This document shows, in pieces, positions 8,508 through 16,419 of a DNA stretch of 25,970 nucleotides (its first letter is position 1; the number at the start of each line of letters is the position of its first letter). The notes under the pieces were generated by a model. It did no database searches. It saw only the letters and a list, made by a program, of their open reading frames with translations, and was not told the DNA's origin. Origin of the DNA: Bacteroidales bacterium (GTDB taxonomy: Bacteria > Bacteroidota > Bacteroidia > Bacteroidales > F082); contig JAFWRA010000064.1 in the NCBI GenBank assembly GCA_017508895.1, positions 1 through 25,970 of the forward strand. The letters run 5' to 3'. The position numbers were made by a program, and so were the translations under genes.

Positions 8508-11066
8508 ATGAGAAAGCGCATCTTTACTATGCTGGTACTGGCGTTGACATGTGTCGCGCTTCAGGCCCGCCCGGTTGACCAAGAGACCGCAAAACGCTTG
8601 GGACAGTCCTTTGCAAAGGCCAATTTCGAATTCACCCGCCAGAGTGACCAACTGAATTTGGTTCAAACCGCTTATTCCGAAAGGGGAGAGGCCTGCTATT
8701 ATATCTTTAATGTGGGTGACGCAGGCTTCATTATCCTTGCCGCTGACGACAACTATCGTCCTGTCATCGGTTATTCGGATAGAGGAGCATTCAACCCTGA
8801 CGACATGGCTCCCGCTTTGGCCGAATACTTGGAAGTCGTACGACAAGGTGTGATGAGCGCTTCCATGGCCTCTGCTGCATCGGTTGCAGTGGCAGCTGAC
8901 TGGGCTATGCTTGAGAAAAACGGTCGTCTTGTCTCGCGTCATGGGGGTAGGGAAGATGTGTTCCTTGTTCAGACTACCTGGAACCAAAACTATCCCTACA
9001 ACTATTTCTGCCCTGAAGGCGAAGGCGGCCCCGGCGGGCATTGTTATGCAGGCTGTGTGGCTACAGCAGCAGCCCAGCTGATGAAGTTCTGGAACCATCC
9101 TATTCAGGGACAGGGCAGTTATACCTATATCCCTGAAGACCATCCGGAATACGGCCCGCTGACAGCCAATTTCGGTGAAACGACCTACGACTGGGATAAT
9201 ATGCCCAACGCCATTTCAAATAACTCTCCCATAGAGCAAATTGAGGCGGTGGCACAACTTATCTACCATGTCGGCGTGAGCGTGGATATGAATTATCGTC
9301 CTACGAGTAGTGGTGCTGTCACTGGTAAGCTTTGCCAAACCATGCCTGCCTACTTCTTTTACACCGACCAGATGGACAATCTATATCGCGAGAACTATAC
9401 CCATGAGGGTTACATGCAACTGGTAATTAATTCAATTGATATGAATTGGCCTATGGTACAACGTGGTGGCGGTCATGCCTATGTTCTCGATGGCTACAAC
9501 GATAACGATATGGTGCATTTCAATTGGGGCTGGAGCGGCAGCAGTGACGGCTGGTTCAATATCGATGAACATGGCTACGCTGATGGTGAGAGTATCATCT
9601 ACAACTATGTACCTGCTGAGATTTATTCTGCCACCGCCAATGCGCCCACGGATATGAATGTGGTTCCCGCAAACGATGGAACACTGACGGCTTCCATCAG
9701 TTGGAAGAACCCTTCAATTACATTGACCAACGTGCCGCTGACTGTTATCGACCAAATCGTCGTGGCTCGCAATGGGGAGGTGATTTTTACCGAAGACAAT
9801 GTCACCCCAGGCGCCGAAATGAGTTTTGTGGATGAAAGTGTTCCCTATTTTGACGTTTTCGACTATGCTGTTTATGCCATCATTAACGGACAACATGGCG
9901 CATCTGCAAGAGTGGAGAAAGTGCTGGTAGCCCCGACCTGCGAATGGAAGATCATCATGCAGAGTTCGGCCTTCCAGGGCTGGAACGGGGGATATGTTTC
10001 ACTTTATAGCGCTACGGGAAAAGAAATCCATCGCTTCACCATTACCAGTTCAGTGCCATCTACGTTCAATTTTCCCGTTCCAGTAGGCAACGTGTGCTTT
10101 GGCTGGACAGCACCGAGTAATAATGTAAGCAATATGTCTTTGATTATCAAGGATTCAGAAGGCAATACAGCATACACCTATCAAGGCGCCTCCTCTGGTA
10201 TGGAAGAGGGTGTTTTTTATGCCGTCAATAATGGTTGTGGCAATGCATTGGTGACTACGGCACCTTACCATCTGATGGCTGAAATGAGTGAAAGTGATGC
10301 CGTCTTGACATGGGAGAATGGTGGCGTTGTTCCCGACTATGGATATATTGTTTACAAGGATGAACAAATCTATGGTTTTACAACGGAACTGAGTTTTGTT
10401 GATGAAAACATCACTGTAGGACATTGCTACACGGTTACCGCACTGAATTATGGCGGCGAGTCGGACCATTCCAACGAGACCTGCGCTTCGGCGGGTGACT
10501 GCAAAGGAGCCACTAACTTCGATTACGAATATGTGGGCAACAACTATAAAATCAAGCTGCTATGGGATAAACCAGAACCTGGCGATGGATTGTCGGGCTA
10601 TTATCTGTTCCGCAAACAAGGTGAAGACGGCACGTATGAGCGAATCAAGTTGCTCAGCGCATCGGCAACCAATTTCACCGATAATACCGCCAACCAACAG
10701 GGCGATTACTATTATCGCCTTTACGCCTATTATTCCGCCACTGATTGTACTTCGGCACCAGCTTCCATCAAAGATGATCCTAACAAGTTCTATCTGAAAG
10801 TGTATTATTCACCCACCGATATTGAGGAAACAGAAAAACCTGAGATGAACCTTTACCCGAATCCCGTCAACCATAGTTTGAAGATTGAAGCTGATGGCAT
10901 GACTCACGTGACGGTTTACAACCAGCTTGGACAATTAGTCTATGCATCGGAATGTGATTCTAATTCTATGAATATCAATGTTTCGGATTGGAATGAAGGT
11001 ATTTATCTTGTCAAAGTGATGACGGGTAACGGATGGGTTTCACATCGTGTCGCCGTCGTTCATTAA
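8508..11066 (+). CDS. C10 cysteine peptidase, T9SS cargo, paralog 3
   Basis: I place the start at 8508, giving 852 residues. The frame is open from 8436, but that start lies inside the terminator palindrome and upstream of the -7 box. The protein begining MRKRIFTML from 8508 has a normal signal peptide ending LQARP. An I69-like propeptide (about 21-145) is followed by the C10 domain. Active-site residues are Cys183 in AGCVATAAAQLMKFW, His323 in GGHAYVLDGY, and Asn339/Trp340 in FNWGWSG. Downstream are the FQGWNGG beta domain, an FN3-like module with YIVYKDEQIYG, and a second module with KIKLLWDKPEPGDGLSGYYL. The latter is almost the same as in paralog 4 at protein level. The T9SS sorting domain starts at LYPNPVNHS (782) and ends SHRVAVVH. 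It probably forms its own transcription unit. Confidence 0.92.
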   Translation: MRKRIFTMLVLALTCVALQARPVDQETAKRLGQSFAKANFEFTRQSDQLNLVQTAYSERGEACYYIFNVGDAGFIILAADDNYRPVIGYSDRGAFNPDDMAPALAEYLEVVRQGVMSASMASAASVAVAADWAMLEKNGRLVSRHGGREDVFLVQTTWNQNYPYNYFCPEGEGGPGGHCYAGCVATAAAQLMKFWNHPIQGQGSYTYIPEDHPEYGPLTANFGETTYDWDNMPNAISNNSPIEQIEAVAQLIYHVGVSVDMNYRPTSSGAVTGKLCQTMPAYFFYTDQMDNLYRENYTHEGYMQLVINSIDMNWPMVQRGGGHAYVLDGYNDNDMVHFNWGWSGSSDGWFNIDEHGYADGESIIYNYVPAEIYSATANAPTDMNVVPANDGTLTASISWKNPSITLTNVPLTVIDQIVVARNGEVIFTEDNVTPGAEMSFVDESVPYFDVFDYAVYAIINGQHGASARVEKVLVAPTCEWKIIMQSSAFQGWNGGYVSLYSATGKEIHRFTITSSVPSTFNFPVPVGNVCFGWTAPSNNVSNMSLIIKDSEGNTAYTYQGASSGMEEGVFYAVNNGCGNALVTTAPYHLMAEMSESDAVLTWENGGVVPDYGYIVYKDEQIYGFTTELSFVDENITVGHCYTVTALNYGGESDHSNETCASAGDCKGATNFDYEYVGNNYKIKLLWDKPEPGDGLSGYYLFRKQGEDGTYERIKLLSASATNFTDNTANQQGDYYYRLYAYYSATDCTSAPASIKDDPNKFYLKVYYSPTDIEETEKPEMNLYPNPVNHSLKIEADGMTHVTVYNQLGQLVYASECDSNSMNINVSDWNEGIYLVKVMTGNGWVSHRVAVVH

Positions 11067-11121
11067 ATGGAGTTTTTTTGTCAATATGTGCAAACAAAGC
11101 ATTATGTTTCGGGAAAATCTC

Positions 11122-11129
11122 TATATTTG
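11122..11129 (+). promoter_or_regulatory. -7 element of paralog 4 promoter
   Basis: TATATTTG matches TAnnTTTG, 45 nt before the ATG at 11174. The -33 position carries no clear TTTG. No terminator-like hairpin is evident in the 107-bp gap after paralog 3, so partial read-through is possible. Confidence 0.5.
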
Positions 11130-11173
11130 CACGCTTAAACAGAATCTAATTTAAAATATTAAATCCAACTACA

Positions 11174-13762
11174 ATGAAAAAGTATTTAATGAGTCTGCTT
11201 GCCTTGGTTTTGGGCATCGGTATGGTTCAAGCCCATCCGGTCGATGTGAGCCAAGCCAAGTATGTTGGACAACAATTTGTCCAAGCCAACTTCCAGCAGT
11301 CACGCCAAATGGAGGACCTTACCTTGGTCTACACGGGCACTTCAAACCGTGGCGAGGCTTGCTTCTATGTGTTCAATGTCGGCAATGGCGGGTTCGTCAT
11401 GGTCTCAGCCGATGACTTTTACCGTCCAATCATCGGCTATTCTGAAGAACGCAGCTTTGACGCTGAAAACATCAACCCCGAGTTGGGATACATGCTCAAC
11501 GAGTTGATCGCCGGTCGTACTGGAAGACTTGCAGGCAAAGCTACTCCTACAGTTGCTGCCGAATGGCAGAGTGTGATGAATTCGGGTAAACTGATTTCGC
11601 GCAATGGTGGCCGCGAGAAATTCTATCTCGTGCAAACCAAATGGGATCAGGGCAACCCTTACAACTATTATTGCCCCCAATCTGCTGGCGGTCCTAATGG
11701 CCGTTGCTATGCAGGTTGTGTAGCCACAGCCATGAGCCAAGTGATGAAATATTGGAATCATCCTTTGAAAGGAAATGGTTCTCATACCTACAATTCGGGA
11801 GGGCCAGGTTATCCTTCTTTCCCTGGGCTTTCAGCCAACTTTGGTGAAACCAATTACGACTGGGAGAATATGCCTTTGCAGCTCAATACCAGTTCTCCAC
11901 AAGTGCAGATTGAAGCTGTTGCCACATTGATGTACCATTGCGGTGTTTCCGTGAATATGATGTATGCTCCTGATGGTAGTGGTGCCTTTTCCCAAGATGT
12001 TCCTTCAAGTATTTCCCAATACTTTGACTATACCAATCAGGCAGTGTATAGAAGCAGAGACAGTTATAACTATGATGCTTGGTCTGCGATGTTGATGGAA
12101 TCACACGACATGGGTTGGCCAGTTTATTATTCGGGACAAGGTCCTGATGGCGGTCACGCTTTCGTGTGTGACGGTTACGATGACAACGGCTTTTTCCACT
12201 ACAACTGGGGCTGGAGTGGCAGCGGTGACGATTACTTTGATTTCGATCAGATTGAATACAATTCGTCGGATGGAGCTATCTTTAACTTCGTTCCCACTGA
12301 GGTTTACAATAACACAGCTCAGGCTCCTTCCAACCTTAATGTGACACCTGCCGCCAACAATGTTTTGTCAGCCACAGTTTCTTGGACCAATCCTTCCAAG
12401 ACTTTGAACAATAGCAACCTTTCCACCATTGATCAAATCGTGGTTTGCCGTAATGGTGAAGTCATCTACACGCAGGACAATGTGACTCCTGGCGCTAATA
12501 TGACCATCACTGACAATAGTGTTCCGCGCTTTGATTCTTTCAAGTATTCGGTCTATGCTGTCTGCAATAATGCTCATGGTAAGATTGCTTACTTCAATAA
12601 TGTGCCCTTCGGTCCTACTTGCGGTTGGACAATCAGCATCACACAAGCCTCGTTCACTGGTTTCCGTGGTGGTAAGATTCACGTCTACAACGCTGCCGGT
12701 ACTGATGTTTTACAAGTGACAACCACCACTTCAGCTGTCCAGAATATCCCGGTTGATGTGCCTTTGGGTCACGTTTCCTTTGGCTGGTCGGCTCCCACTC
12801 AGTCGGGTAGCTTCACGATGGCTTTCACCATCAAGGATGCTCAGAACAACGCTGTTTATAGCTATAGCGGCAGCTCGGAAGACCTTCCTGCTGGTGTGTT
12901 CTATGAGGGTAACAACAGCTGTGGCAACTCCATTGGTGATGCAGTTCCTTCCAATTTAGTGGCACTCATTGATGATGAAAACCCCAACAACATCAAGGTT
13001 TCTTGGGATCCTGTCGCAGGCGAAGGTTACGGCTATGTCGTTTATCGTGACGGTATGCTTTATCGTTTGATTCCTGAAGGCACTTCCTTCGTTGACGAGA
13101 ATGTGCCGGACGGTGGCCACTGCTATTATGTAGGTTACCTCTTTGATGGTGGTGAGAATGGTCAGTATTCCAATGAGTCTTGCGCTTCTGCTGGTGCTTG
13201 CTATGCACCTACCAACATCGACTTCGAGTACACGGGCAGCAGCTACAAGATCAAGCTGAAATGGGAAAAGCCCGAGCCGCACGACGGCCTCTCTGGCTAT
13301 TATCTGTTCAGAAAGTTCGGCGATGAGGGCACGTATGAGAGAATCAAACTGCTGAGTGCCTCCGCTACAAGCTATACTGACAACACCGTCAACCAAGAAG
13401 GCGACTACTACTACAAACTTTACGCTTATTATGGCGATCTGGATTGCACTTCAGCTCCTGCCTATTGGATTAATGACCACAACCAGTTCTATCTGCACGC
13501 TCCGTATTCATTTGACGGTGTCGAAGAACTGGAACCTGGTAGCGTTTCCATCTTCCCGAATCCCACCACCAACCGCTTCACCGTTGAAGCTGCTGGCCTC
13601 AACCACATTGAAGTCTACAACATTGTGGGTCAGAAGGTGTATGAGATGAACTGCCAAGGCGAGTCGGTCGACCTCTTCTTGAATGTTGAGACTGGCGTCT
13701 ACATGGTGCGCGTGTCCACCGTCAATGGTGAGTACACACAGCGTGTCACTATCATCAGATAA
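11174..13762 (+). CDS. C10 cysteine peptidase, T9SS cargo, paralog 4
   Basis: This 862-residue secreted zymogen has a signal peptide (1-21, ending VQAHP) and an I69-like propeptide with YVFNVGNGGFVMVSADD. The C10 domain has Cys182 in AGCVATAMSQVMKYW, His328 in GGHAFVCDGY, and Asn344/Trp345 in YNWGWSG. The glycine-rich loop before the Cys (GGPNGRCYAG) matches paralogs 2 and 3. After the beta domain (here FTGFRGG instead of FQGWNGG) come two FN3-like modules, including KIKLKWEKPEPHDGLSGYYL. The T9SS sorting domain starts at IFPNPTTNRF (793) and ends QRVTIIR. It is closest to paralog 3 across the C-terminal modules, though synonymous sites have diverged, which suggests an old duplication kept under protein-level selection. 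It ends 25 bp before the double hairpin at 13788. Confidence 0.92.
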   Translation: MKKYLMSLLALVLGIGMVQAHPVDVSQAKYVGQQFVQANFQQSRQMEDLTLVYTGTSNRGEACFYVFNVGNGGFVMVSADDFYRPIIGYSEERSFDAENINPELGYMLNELIAGRTGRLAGKATPTVAAEWQSVMNSGKLISRNGGREKFYLVQTKWDQGNPYNYYCPQSAGGPNGRCYAGCVATAMSQVMKYWNHPLKGNGSHTYNSGGPGYPSFPGLSANFGETNYDWENMPLQLNTSSPQVQIEAVATLMYHCGVSVNMMYAPDGSGAFSQDVPSSISQYFDYTNQAVYRSRDSYNYDAWSAMLMESHDMGWPVYYSGQGPDGGHAFVCDGYDDNGFFHYNWGWSGSGDDYFDFDQIEYNSSDGAIFNFVPTEVYNNTAQAPSNLNVTPAANNVLSATVSWTNPSKTLNNSNLSTIDQIVVCRNGEVIYTQDNVTPGANMTITDNSVPRFDSFKYSVYAVCNNAHGKIAYFNNVPFGPTCGWTISITQASFTGFRGGKIHVYNAAGTDVLQVTTTTSAVQNIPVDVPLGHVSFGWSAPTQSGSFTMAFTIKDAQNNAVYSYSGSSEDLPAGVFYEGNNSCGNSIGDAVPSNLVALIDDENPNNIKVSWDPVAGEGYGYVVYRDGMLYRLIPEGTSFVDENVPDGGHCYYVGYLFDGGENGQYSNESCASAGACYAPTNIDFEYTGSSYKIKLKWEKPEPHDGLSGYYLFRKFGDEGTYERIKLLSASATSYTDNTVNQEGDYYYKLYAYYGDLDCTSAPAYWINDHNQFYLHAPYSFDGVEELEPGSVSIFPNPTTNRFTVEAAGLNHIEVYNIVGQKVYEMNCQGESVDLFLNVETGVYMVRVSTVNGEYTQRVTIIR

Positions 13763-13767
13763 GAATC

Positions 13768-13822
13768 AATTCCTTTAGGGAATTACTAAAACGGTTGTCT
13801 CGTCATGGGACAACCGTTTTTT
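13768..13822 (+). terminator. Terminator after the C10 array
   Basis: The main hairpin has a perfect 12-bp stem (AAAACGGTTGTC at 13788-13799, its complement at 13809-13820), a 9-nt loop and a TTTTTT tract at 13817-13822. A smaller 6-bp hairpin (AATTCC/GGAATT, 13768-13784) precedes it. The -7 box of the M15 peptidase gene follows within 4 nt. Confidence 0.8.
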
Positions 13823-13825
13823 ATG

Positions 13826-13833
13826 TATTTTTG
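13826..13833 (+). promoter_or_regulatory. -7 element of the M15 peptidase promoter
   Basis: TATTTTTG matches TAnnTTTG. Transcription would start about 7 nt downstream, at or next to the ATG at 13841, so the mRNA may be leaderless or use the ATG at 13859. The -33 region is inside the preceding terminator hairpin. Confidence 0.5.
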
Positions 13834-13840
13834 CGACCCG

Positions 13841-14536
13841 ATGAAACGCACAATATATATGACCCTGTTAGGGTTACTGCTTTCCATAGTTGCTTGTGCT
13901 CAACCTCAGTTCAAGCCTGGCGATGTGGTTCCGAAGCCTTACCTGAAAGTGTTTGGTTATGAGCAGTTTTTCAAGGTGTCTTCTCTTCCTGAGCAGGTGA
14001 TGGCGCGGATGAATGCCTGCTCTTATAAGGGAAAGACGGGGGCATGTTGGGATGATTTAAGCTATCTTAAAGTGTTACATTGTGACCTTGATGGCAACGC
14101 CATCATTGGAGAGATGGTTTGCAATACGGCCATAGCATCCGATTTGTTGGAGATTTTCAAGACCTTGTATCGGTCGGGCTATCCTATTGAGAAAATGCGC
14201 CTTATCGACCTTTATGGCGGGGATGACGAAGCCTCTATGCGCGACAACAATACTTCATGCTTCAACCAACGCGATATTACTGCGGGTGGAAAGGTTTCGA
14301 AGCACAGTTTTGGAATGGCTGTCGACATCAACCCCAAATACAATCCCTATTACAAAGTGAGAAACGGGATGACTCGCATTCAACCTAAGGGGAGCGAGTA
14401 TTATATTAATAGGAGTGAGGTCTTCCCTTACAAAATCGAAAAAGGCGACCTGTGTTATCGATTATTCAGACAGCATGGCTTCCGTTGGGGCGGTGACTGG
14501 CTTAGTGGAAAAGACTATCAACATTTTGAGAAGTAG
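13841..14536 (+). CDS. Exported M15-type peptidase (VanY/L,D- or D,D-carboxypeptidase-like)
   Basis: I start this protein at 13841 (231 residues). The frame is open from 13805, but that ATG lies inside the terminator loop. The N-terminus has a hydrophobic signal (MTLLGLLLSIV) followed by ACAQ. IVAC fits a lipobox, so it may be a lipoprotein, although plain signal peptidase cleavage is also possible. The zinc site of M15 peptidases is visible as H155 and D162 in KHSFGMAVDINP and H228 in the terminal DYQHFE. This is the PF13539-type layout of enzymes that trim peptidoglycan stem peptides in the periplasm. The segment HGFRWGGDW (212-220) is also family-typical. Substrate specificity cannot be read from sequence. 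It is separately promoted from the C10 array and convergent with folA. Confidence 0.85.
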   Translation: MKRTIYMTLLGLLLSIVACAQPQFKPGDVVPKPYLKVFGYEQFFKVSSLPEQVMARMNACSYKGKTGACWDDLSYLKVLHCDLDGNAIIGEMVCNTAIASDLLEIFKTLYRSGYPIEKMRLIDLYGGDDEASMRDNNTSCFNQRDITAGGKVSKHSFGMAVDINPKYNPYYKVRNGMTRIQPKGSEYYINRSEVFPYKIEKGDLCYRLFRQHGFRWGGDWLSGKDYQHFEK

Positions 14537-14556
14537 AATGTTGTTGGTTGTTGATT

Positions 14557-14616
14557 GTTGAATTGTTTAACTGTTGCTCACAACAGATCAACAAATCAAC
14601 AGTTCAACAATTCAAC
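14557..14616. terminator. Inverted repeat between the convergent M15 peptidase and folA genes
   Basis: Two 20-nt arms (14557-14576 and 14597-14616) are inverted copies with one mismatch, separated by a 20-nt loop. It probably terminates both converging genes. It is TTGTTG-rich, lacks a good T-tract, and its right arm overlaps the last codons and stop of folA. Confidence 0.5.
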
Positions 14617-15104
14617 GATCGCTCCCAAACCTCGAACCGGTAGGAATAGTCAACCTGTGGGTCATCGTCAATCACTTCCAAATCCACCAAGTCCCATTCC
14701 TCAAAATTGATGTAGGGGAAATAGGTGTCGGCCTCAAAACGCTTGCCGATGCGGGTGAGGTAGAGGCGGTCGGCGTAGGGGAGGAATTGCTCGTAAACCA
14801 TTCCGCCGCCCATGATGAACACTTCTTCCTCGTCTTTCACCGCATCCAAAGCCTGCGCGATGGACGAAACCACCTCGAAGCCTTCGGGCGCTTCGTCGAG
14901 TCGTGTGGAAAGGATGATGTTTCGACGGTTAGGCAAGGCTTTCTGGCCAGGCAGCGACAAATAGGTCTTGTAACCCATGATAACGGTATGTCCAGAAGTA
15001 ATCTTCTTGAATTGCTTCAAGTCGCGGGAGTTGTGCCAGATGAGGTCGCCGTTTTTGCCGATAGCGCGGTTTTCGGCCATGGCCACGATGATGGAAAGGA
15101 TCAT
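14604..15104 (-). CDS. folA: Dihydrofolate reductase
   Basis: This 166-residue cytoplasmic enzyme reduces dihydrofolate to tetrahydrofolate with NADPH. That regenerates the folate oxidised by ThyA, encoded just upstream. Visible family motifs are AMAENRAIGKNGDLIW (9-23), the substrate-binding acid D28 in RDLKQFKK, VIMGYKTY (41-48), LPNRRNIILS (57-66, with R60 as the expected glutamate-tail contact) and MGGGMVYEQF (98-107). In most DHFRs the position after VIMG is Arg, a contact to the NADPH 2'-phosphate; here it is Tyr45. Length is normal. The last residues (RSLNC) and the TGA are supplied by a TTGTTGA-type repeat, so the extreme C-terminus may be recently acquired. It is second in a thyA-folA operon, 89 bp after thyA. 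Confidence 0.95.
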   Translation of the reverse strand: MILSIIVAMAENRAIGKNGDLIWHNSRDLKQFKKITSGHTVIMGYKTYLSLPGQKALPNRRNIILSTRLDEAPEGFEVVSSIAQALDAVKDEEEVFIMGGGMVYEQFLPYADRLYLTRIGKRFEADTYFPYINFEEWDLVDLEVIDDDPQVDYSYRFEVWERSLNC

Positions 15105-15144
15105 TATGTTGGAATATTGATTAACTTCGTTGAATCTTCGATTT

Positions 15145-15188
15145 GTTGAACTGTTTAATTGTTGTAGAGGCGCGATTTATCGCGTCTC
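15145..15188. repeat. Repeat and small palindrome between thyA and folA
   Basis: A 20-nt sequence at 15145-15164 nearly repeats (two C/T differences) the arm at 14557-14576 beyond folA. Next to it, GAGGCGCGAT (15167-15176) and ATCGCGTCTC (15179-15188) form a hairpin with one G-T pair and a TT loop. This palindrome resembles short dispersed palindromes that I recall from Bacteroidota and cyanobacterial genomes. It could modulate thyA-folA transcript stability. Confidence 0.5.
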
Positions 15189-15193
15189 AAAAA

Positions 15194-16021
15194 CTATACC
15201 GATACTTCTCCTTTGATTGCAGGCCAAGGGTCATAGTTCTCCAAGGTGAAGTCCTCATACTTGAACCCGAAGATGTCTTTGATTTCAGGATTCAAATGCA
15301 TGGTAGGCAGTGGGCGAGGAAATCTCGTCAGTTGCAGCTTCACCTGTTCGATGTGGTTGTTGTAGATGTGAACGTCACCAAAAGTGTGGACAAAATCGCC
15401 TAGCTTTAGGTTGCATACTTGCGCCATCATCATAGTGAGAAGGGCGTAGGAGGCGATGTTGAACGGTACGCCGAGAAACACGTCTGCGCTACGTTGGTAG
15501 AGCTGGCACGATAGTTTGCCGTCGGCCACATAAAATTGGAAGAAAGCGTGGCAGGGAGGGAGGGCCGCCTTGCCTGCAGCCACGTTGGCAGCGAAGTCTT
15601 TCTCGTGCTCGTCGGGTAAGACGCTCGGATTCCATGCCGTGACGATATGCCTGCGGCTGTTGGGGTTCTCCTTGATGCTCTTCACCACCTCGGCAATCTG
15701 GTCGATGCCCTCGTTGTTCCAGTTGCGCCATTGGGCGCCATAGACGGGGCCGAGGTCGCCATTCGGGTCGGCCCATTCGTCCCAGATGGTGACTTTGTTG
15801 TCGTGCAGATACTTGATGTTGGTGTCGCCGCTGAGCAGCCACAACAGCTCGTGGATGATGCTTTTCAGGTGTACCTTCTTCGTCGTGACTAGAGGGAAGC
15901 CCTCCGAAAGGTCAAACCGCATTTGGTAGCCGAACACGCTGATTGTGCCCGTGCCCGTGCGATCGCCTTTCTGATGGCCGTGGTCAAGGATATATTGGAG
16001 TAAATCTAAGTATTGCTTCAT
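15194..16021 (-). CDS. thyA: Thymidylate synthase
   Basis: This 275-residue cytoplasmic enzyme methylates dUMP to dTMP using methylene-tetrahydrofolate and releases dihydrofolate, which folA then recycles. Visible motifs are the phosphate-binding R21 in [23 protein letters not shown] (54-68), WDEWAD (80-85), GAQWRNW (95-101), [10 protein letters not shown] (123-132), the catalytic Cys157 in [12 protein letters not shown], and the [17 protein letters not shown] block. At 275 residues it is about 11 longer than E. coli ThyA. The extra residues sit just before the catalytic Cys ([17 protein letters not shown]), a loop insertion seen in part of the family. It is divergent from the MntA gene across a 95-bp region and first in an apparent thyA-folA operon. 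Confidence 0.97.
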   Translation of the reverse strand: MKQYLDLLQYILDHGHQKGDRTGTGTISVFGYQMRFDLSEGFPLVTTKKVHLKSIIHELLWLLSGDTNIKYLHDNKVTIWDEWADPNGDLGPVYGAQWRNWNNEGIDQIAEVVKSIKENPNSRRHIVTAWNPSVLPDEHEKDFAANVAAGKAALPPCHAFFQFYVADGKLSCQLYQRSADVFLGVPFNIASYALLTMMMAQVCNLKLGDFVHTFGDVHIYNNHIEQVKLQLTRFPRPLPTMHLNPEIKDIFGFKYEDFTLENYDPWPAIKGEVSV

Positions 16022-16041
16022 TTGGGGTTTAATTAATGGTG

Positions 16042-16049
16042 CAAAAATA
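16042..16049 (-). promoter_or_regulatory. -7 element of the thyA promoter
   Basis: On the minus strand this reads TATTTTTG, matching TAnnTTTG, 20 nt before the thyA ATG. No TTTG lies 19-21 nt further upstream. The -33 zone would overlap the oppositely oriented mntA promoter. Confidence 0.45.
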
Positions 16050-16066
16050 AGGGAATTTTCGGATAT

Positions 16067-16098
16067 TTTGTGCGAATTGAAAATAATGTGTAATTTTG
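16067..16098 (+). promoter_or_regulatory. Promoter of the mntA-hepT pair
   Basis: TTTG at 16067-16070, a 20-nt spacer and TAATTTTG at 16091-16098 give a full match to the Bacteroides promoter consensus. The expected start is near 16105, leaving a leader of about 12 nt before the ATG at 16117. Confidence 0.7.
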
Positions 16099-16116
16099 CG
16101 GAAAATAAACTAAACG

Positions 16117-16419
16117 ATGAATAACCAGTTGATCAATGTCATTCGAGCATATTTTGCCACCCAGCCTGTTTTGAAGGCATGGTTGTTTGGCTCGTATGCC
16201 AGAGGCGAGCAAACGCCTGACAGTGATGTTGACATTTTGGTTGTGTTTGATGAAGAGAATGGTAGGAAAGTGAGCTTGCTAAGGCATATCGGCATCGCAT
16301 TAGGTTTGGAAGATTTGTTGGGAAAGAAAGTGGATTTGATTACTGAGGGCACGTTATTACCTTTCGCAAAGGAAACAGCTGATAAAGACAAAGTGCTGAT
16401 TTATGAGAGAGCCAGCTAA
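16117..16419 (+). CDS. mntA: MntA-like minimal nucleotidyltransferase antitoxin
   Basis: This 100-residue cytoplasmic protein is a minimal nucleotidyltransferase. It has the complete GSX10DXD active site: G25-S26 in LFGSYARGE, and D37 and D39 in SDVDILVVF. In characterised MNT-HEPN toxin-antitoxin systems (MntA/HepT), the enzyme transfers AMP groups from ATP to a Tyr near the HEPN RNase motif and so switches the toxin off. The start at 16117 is supported by a good promoter just upstream. The next gene begins at 16403, overlapping this one by 17 bp, which is the usual coupled layout. The downstream partner is cut by an amber codon, so whether the pair still works is unclear. Confidence 0.85.
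   Translation: MNNQLINVIRAYFATQPVLKAWLFGSYARGEQTPDSDVDILVVFDEENGRKVSLLRHIGIALGLEDLLGKKVDLITEGTLLPFAKETADKDKVLIYERAS

Noticed and set aside
13805..13840. Upstream start for the M15 peptidase adding 12 residues
   Set aside because: The ATG is in the loop of the preceding terminator and upstream of the -7 box.
14574..15149. 191-residue plus-strand frame
   Set aside because: It is antisense to folA and has no recognisable motif; folA has all DHFR signatures.
15489..15842. 117-residue minus-strand frame overlapping thyA
   Set aside because: It is a shifted-frame shadow of thyA with R/Q/H-rich low-quality sequence.
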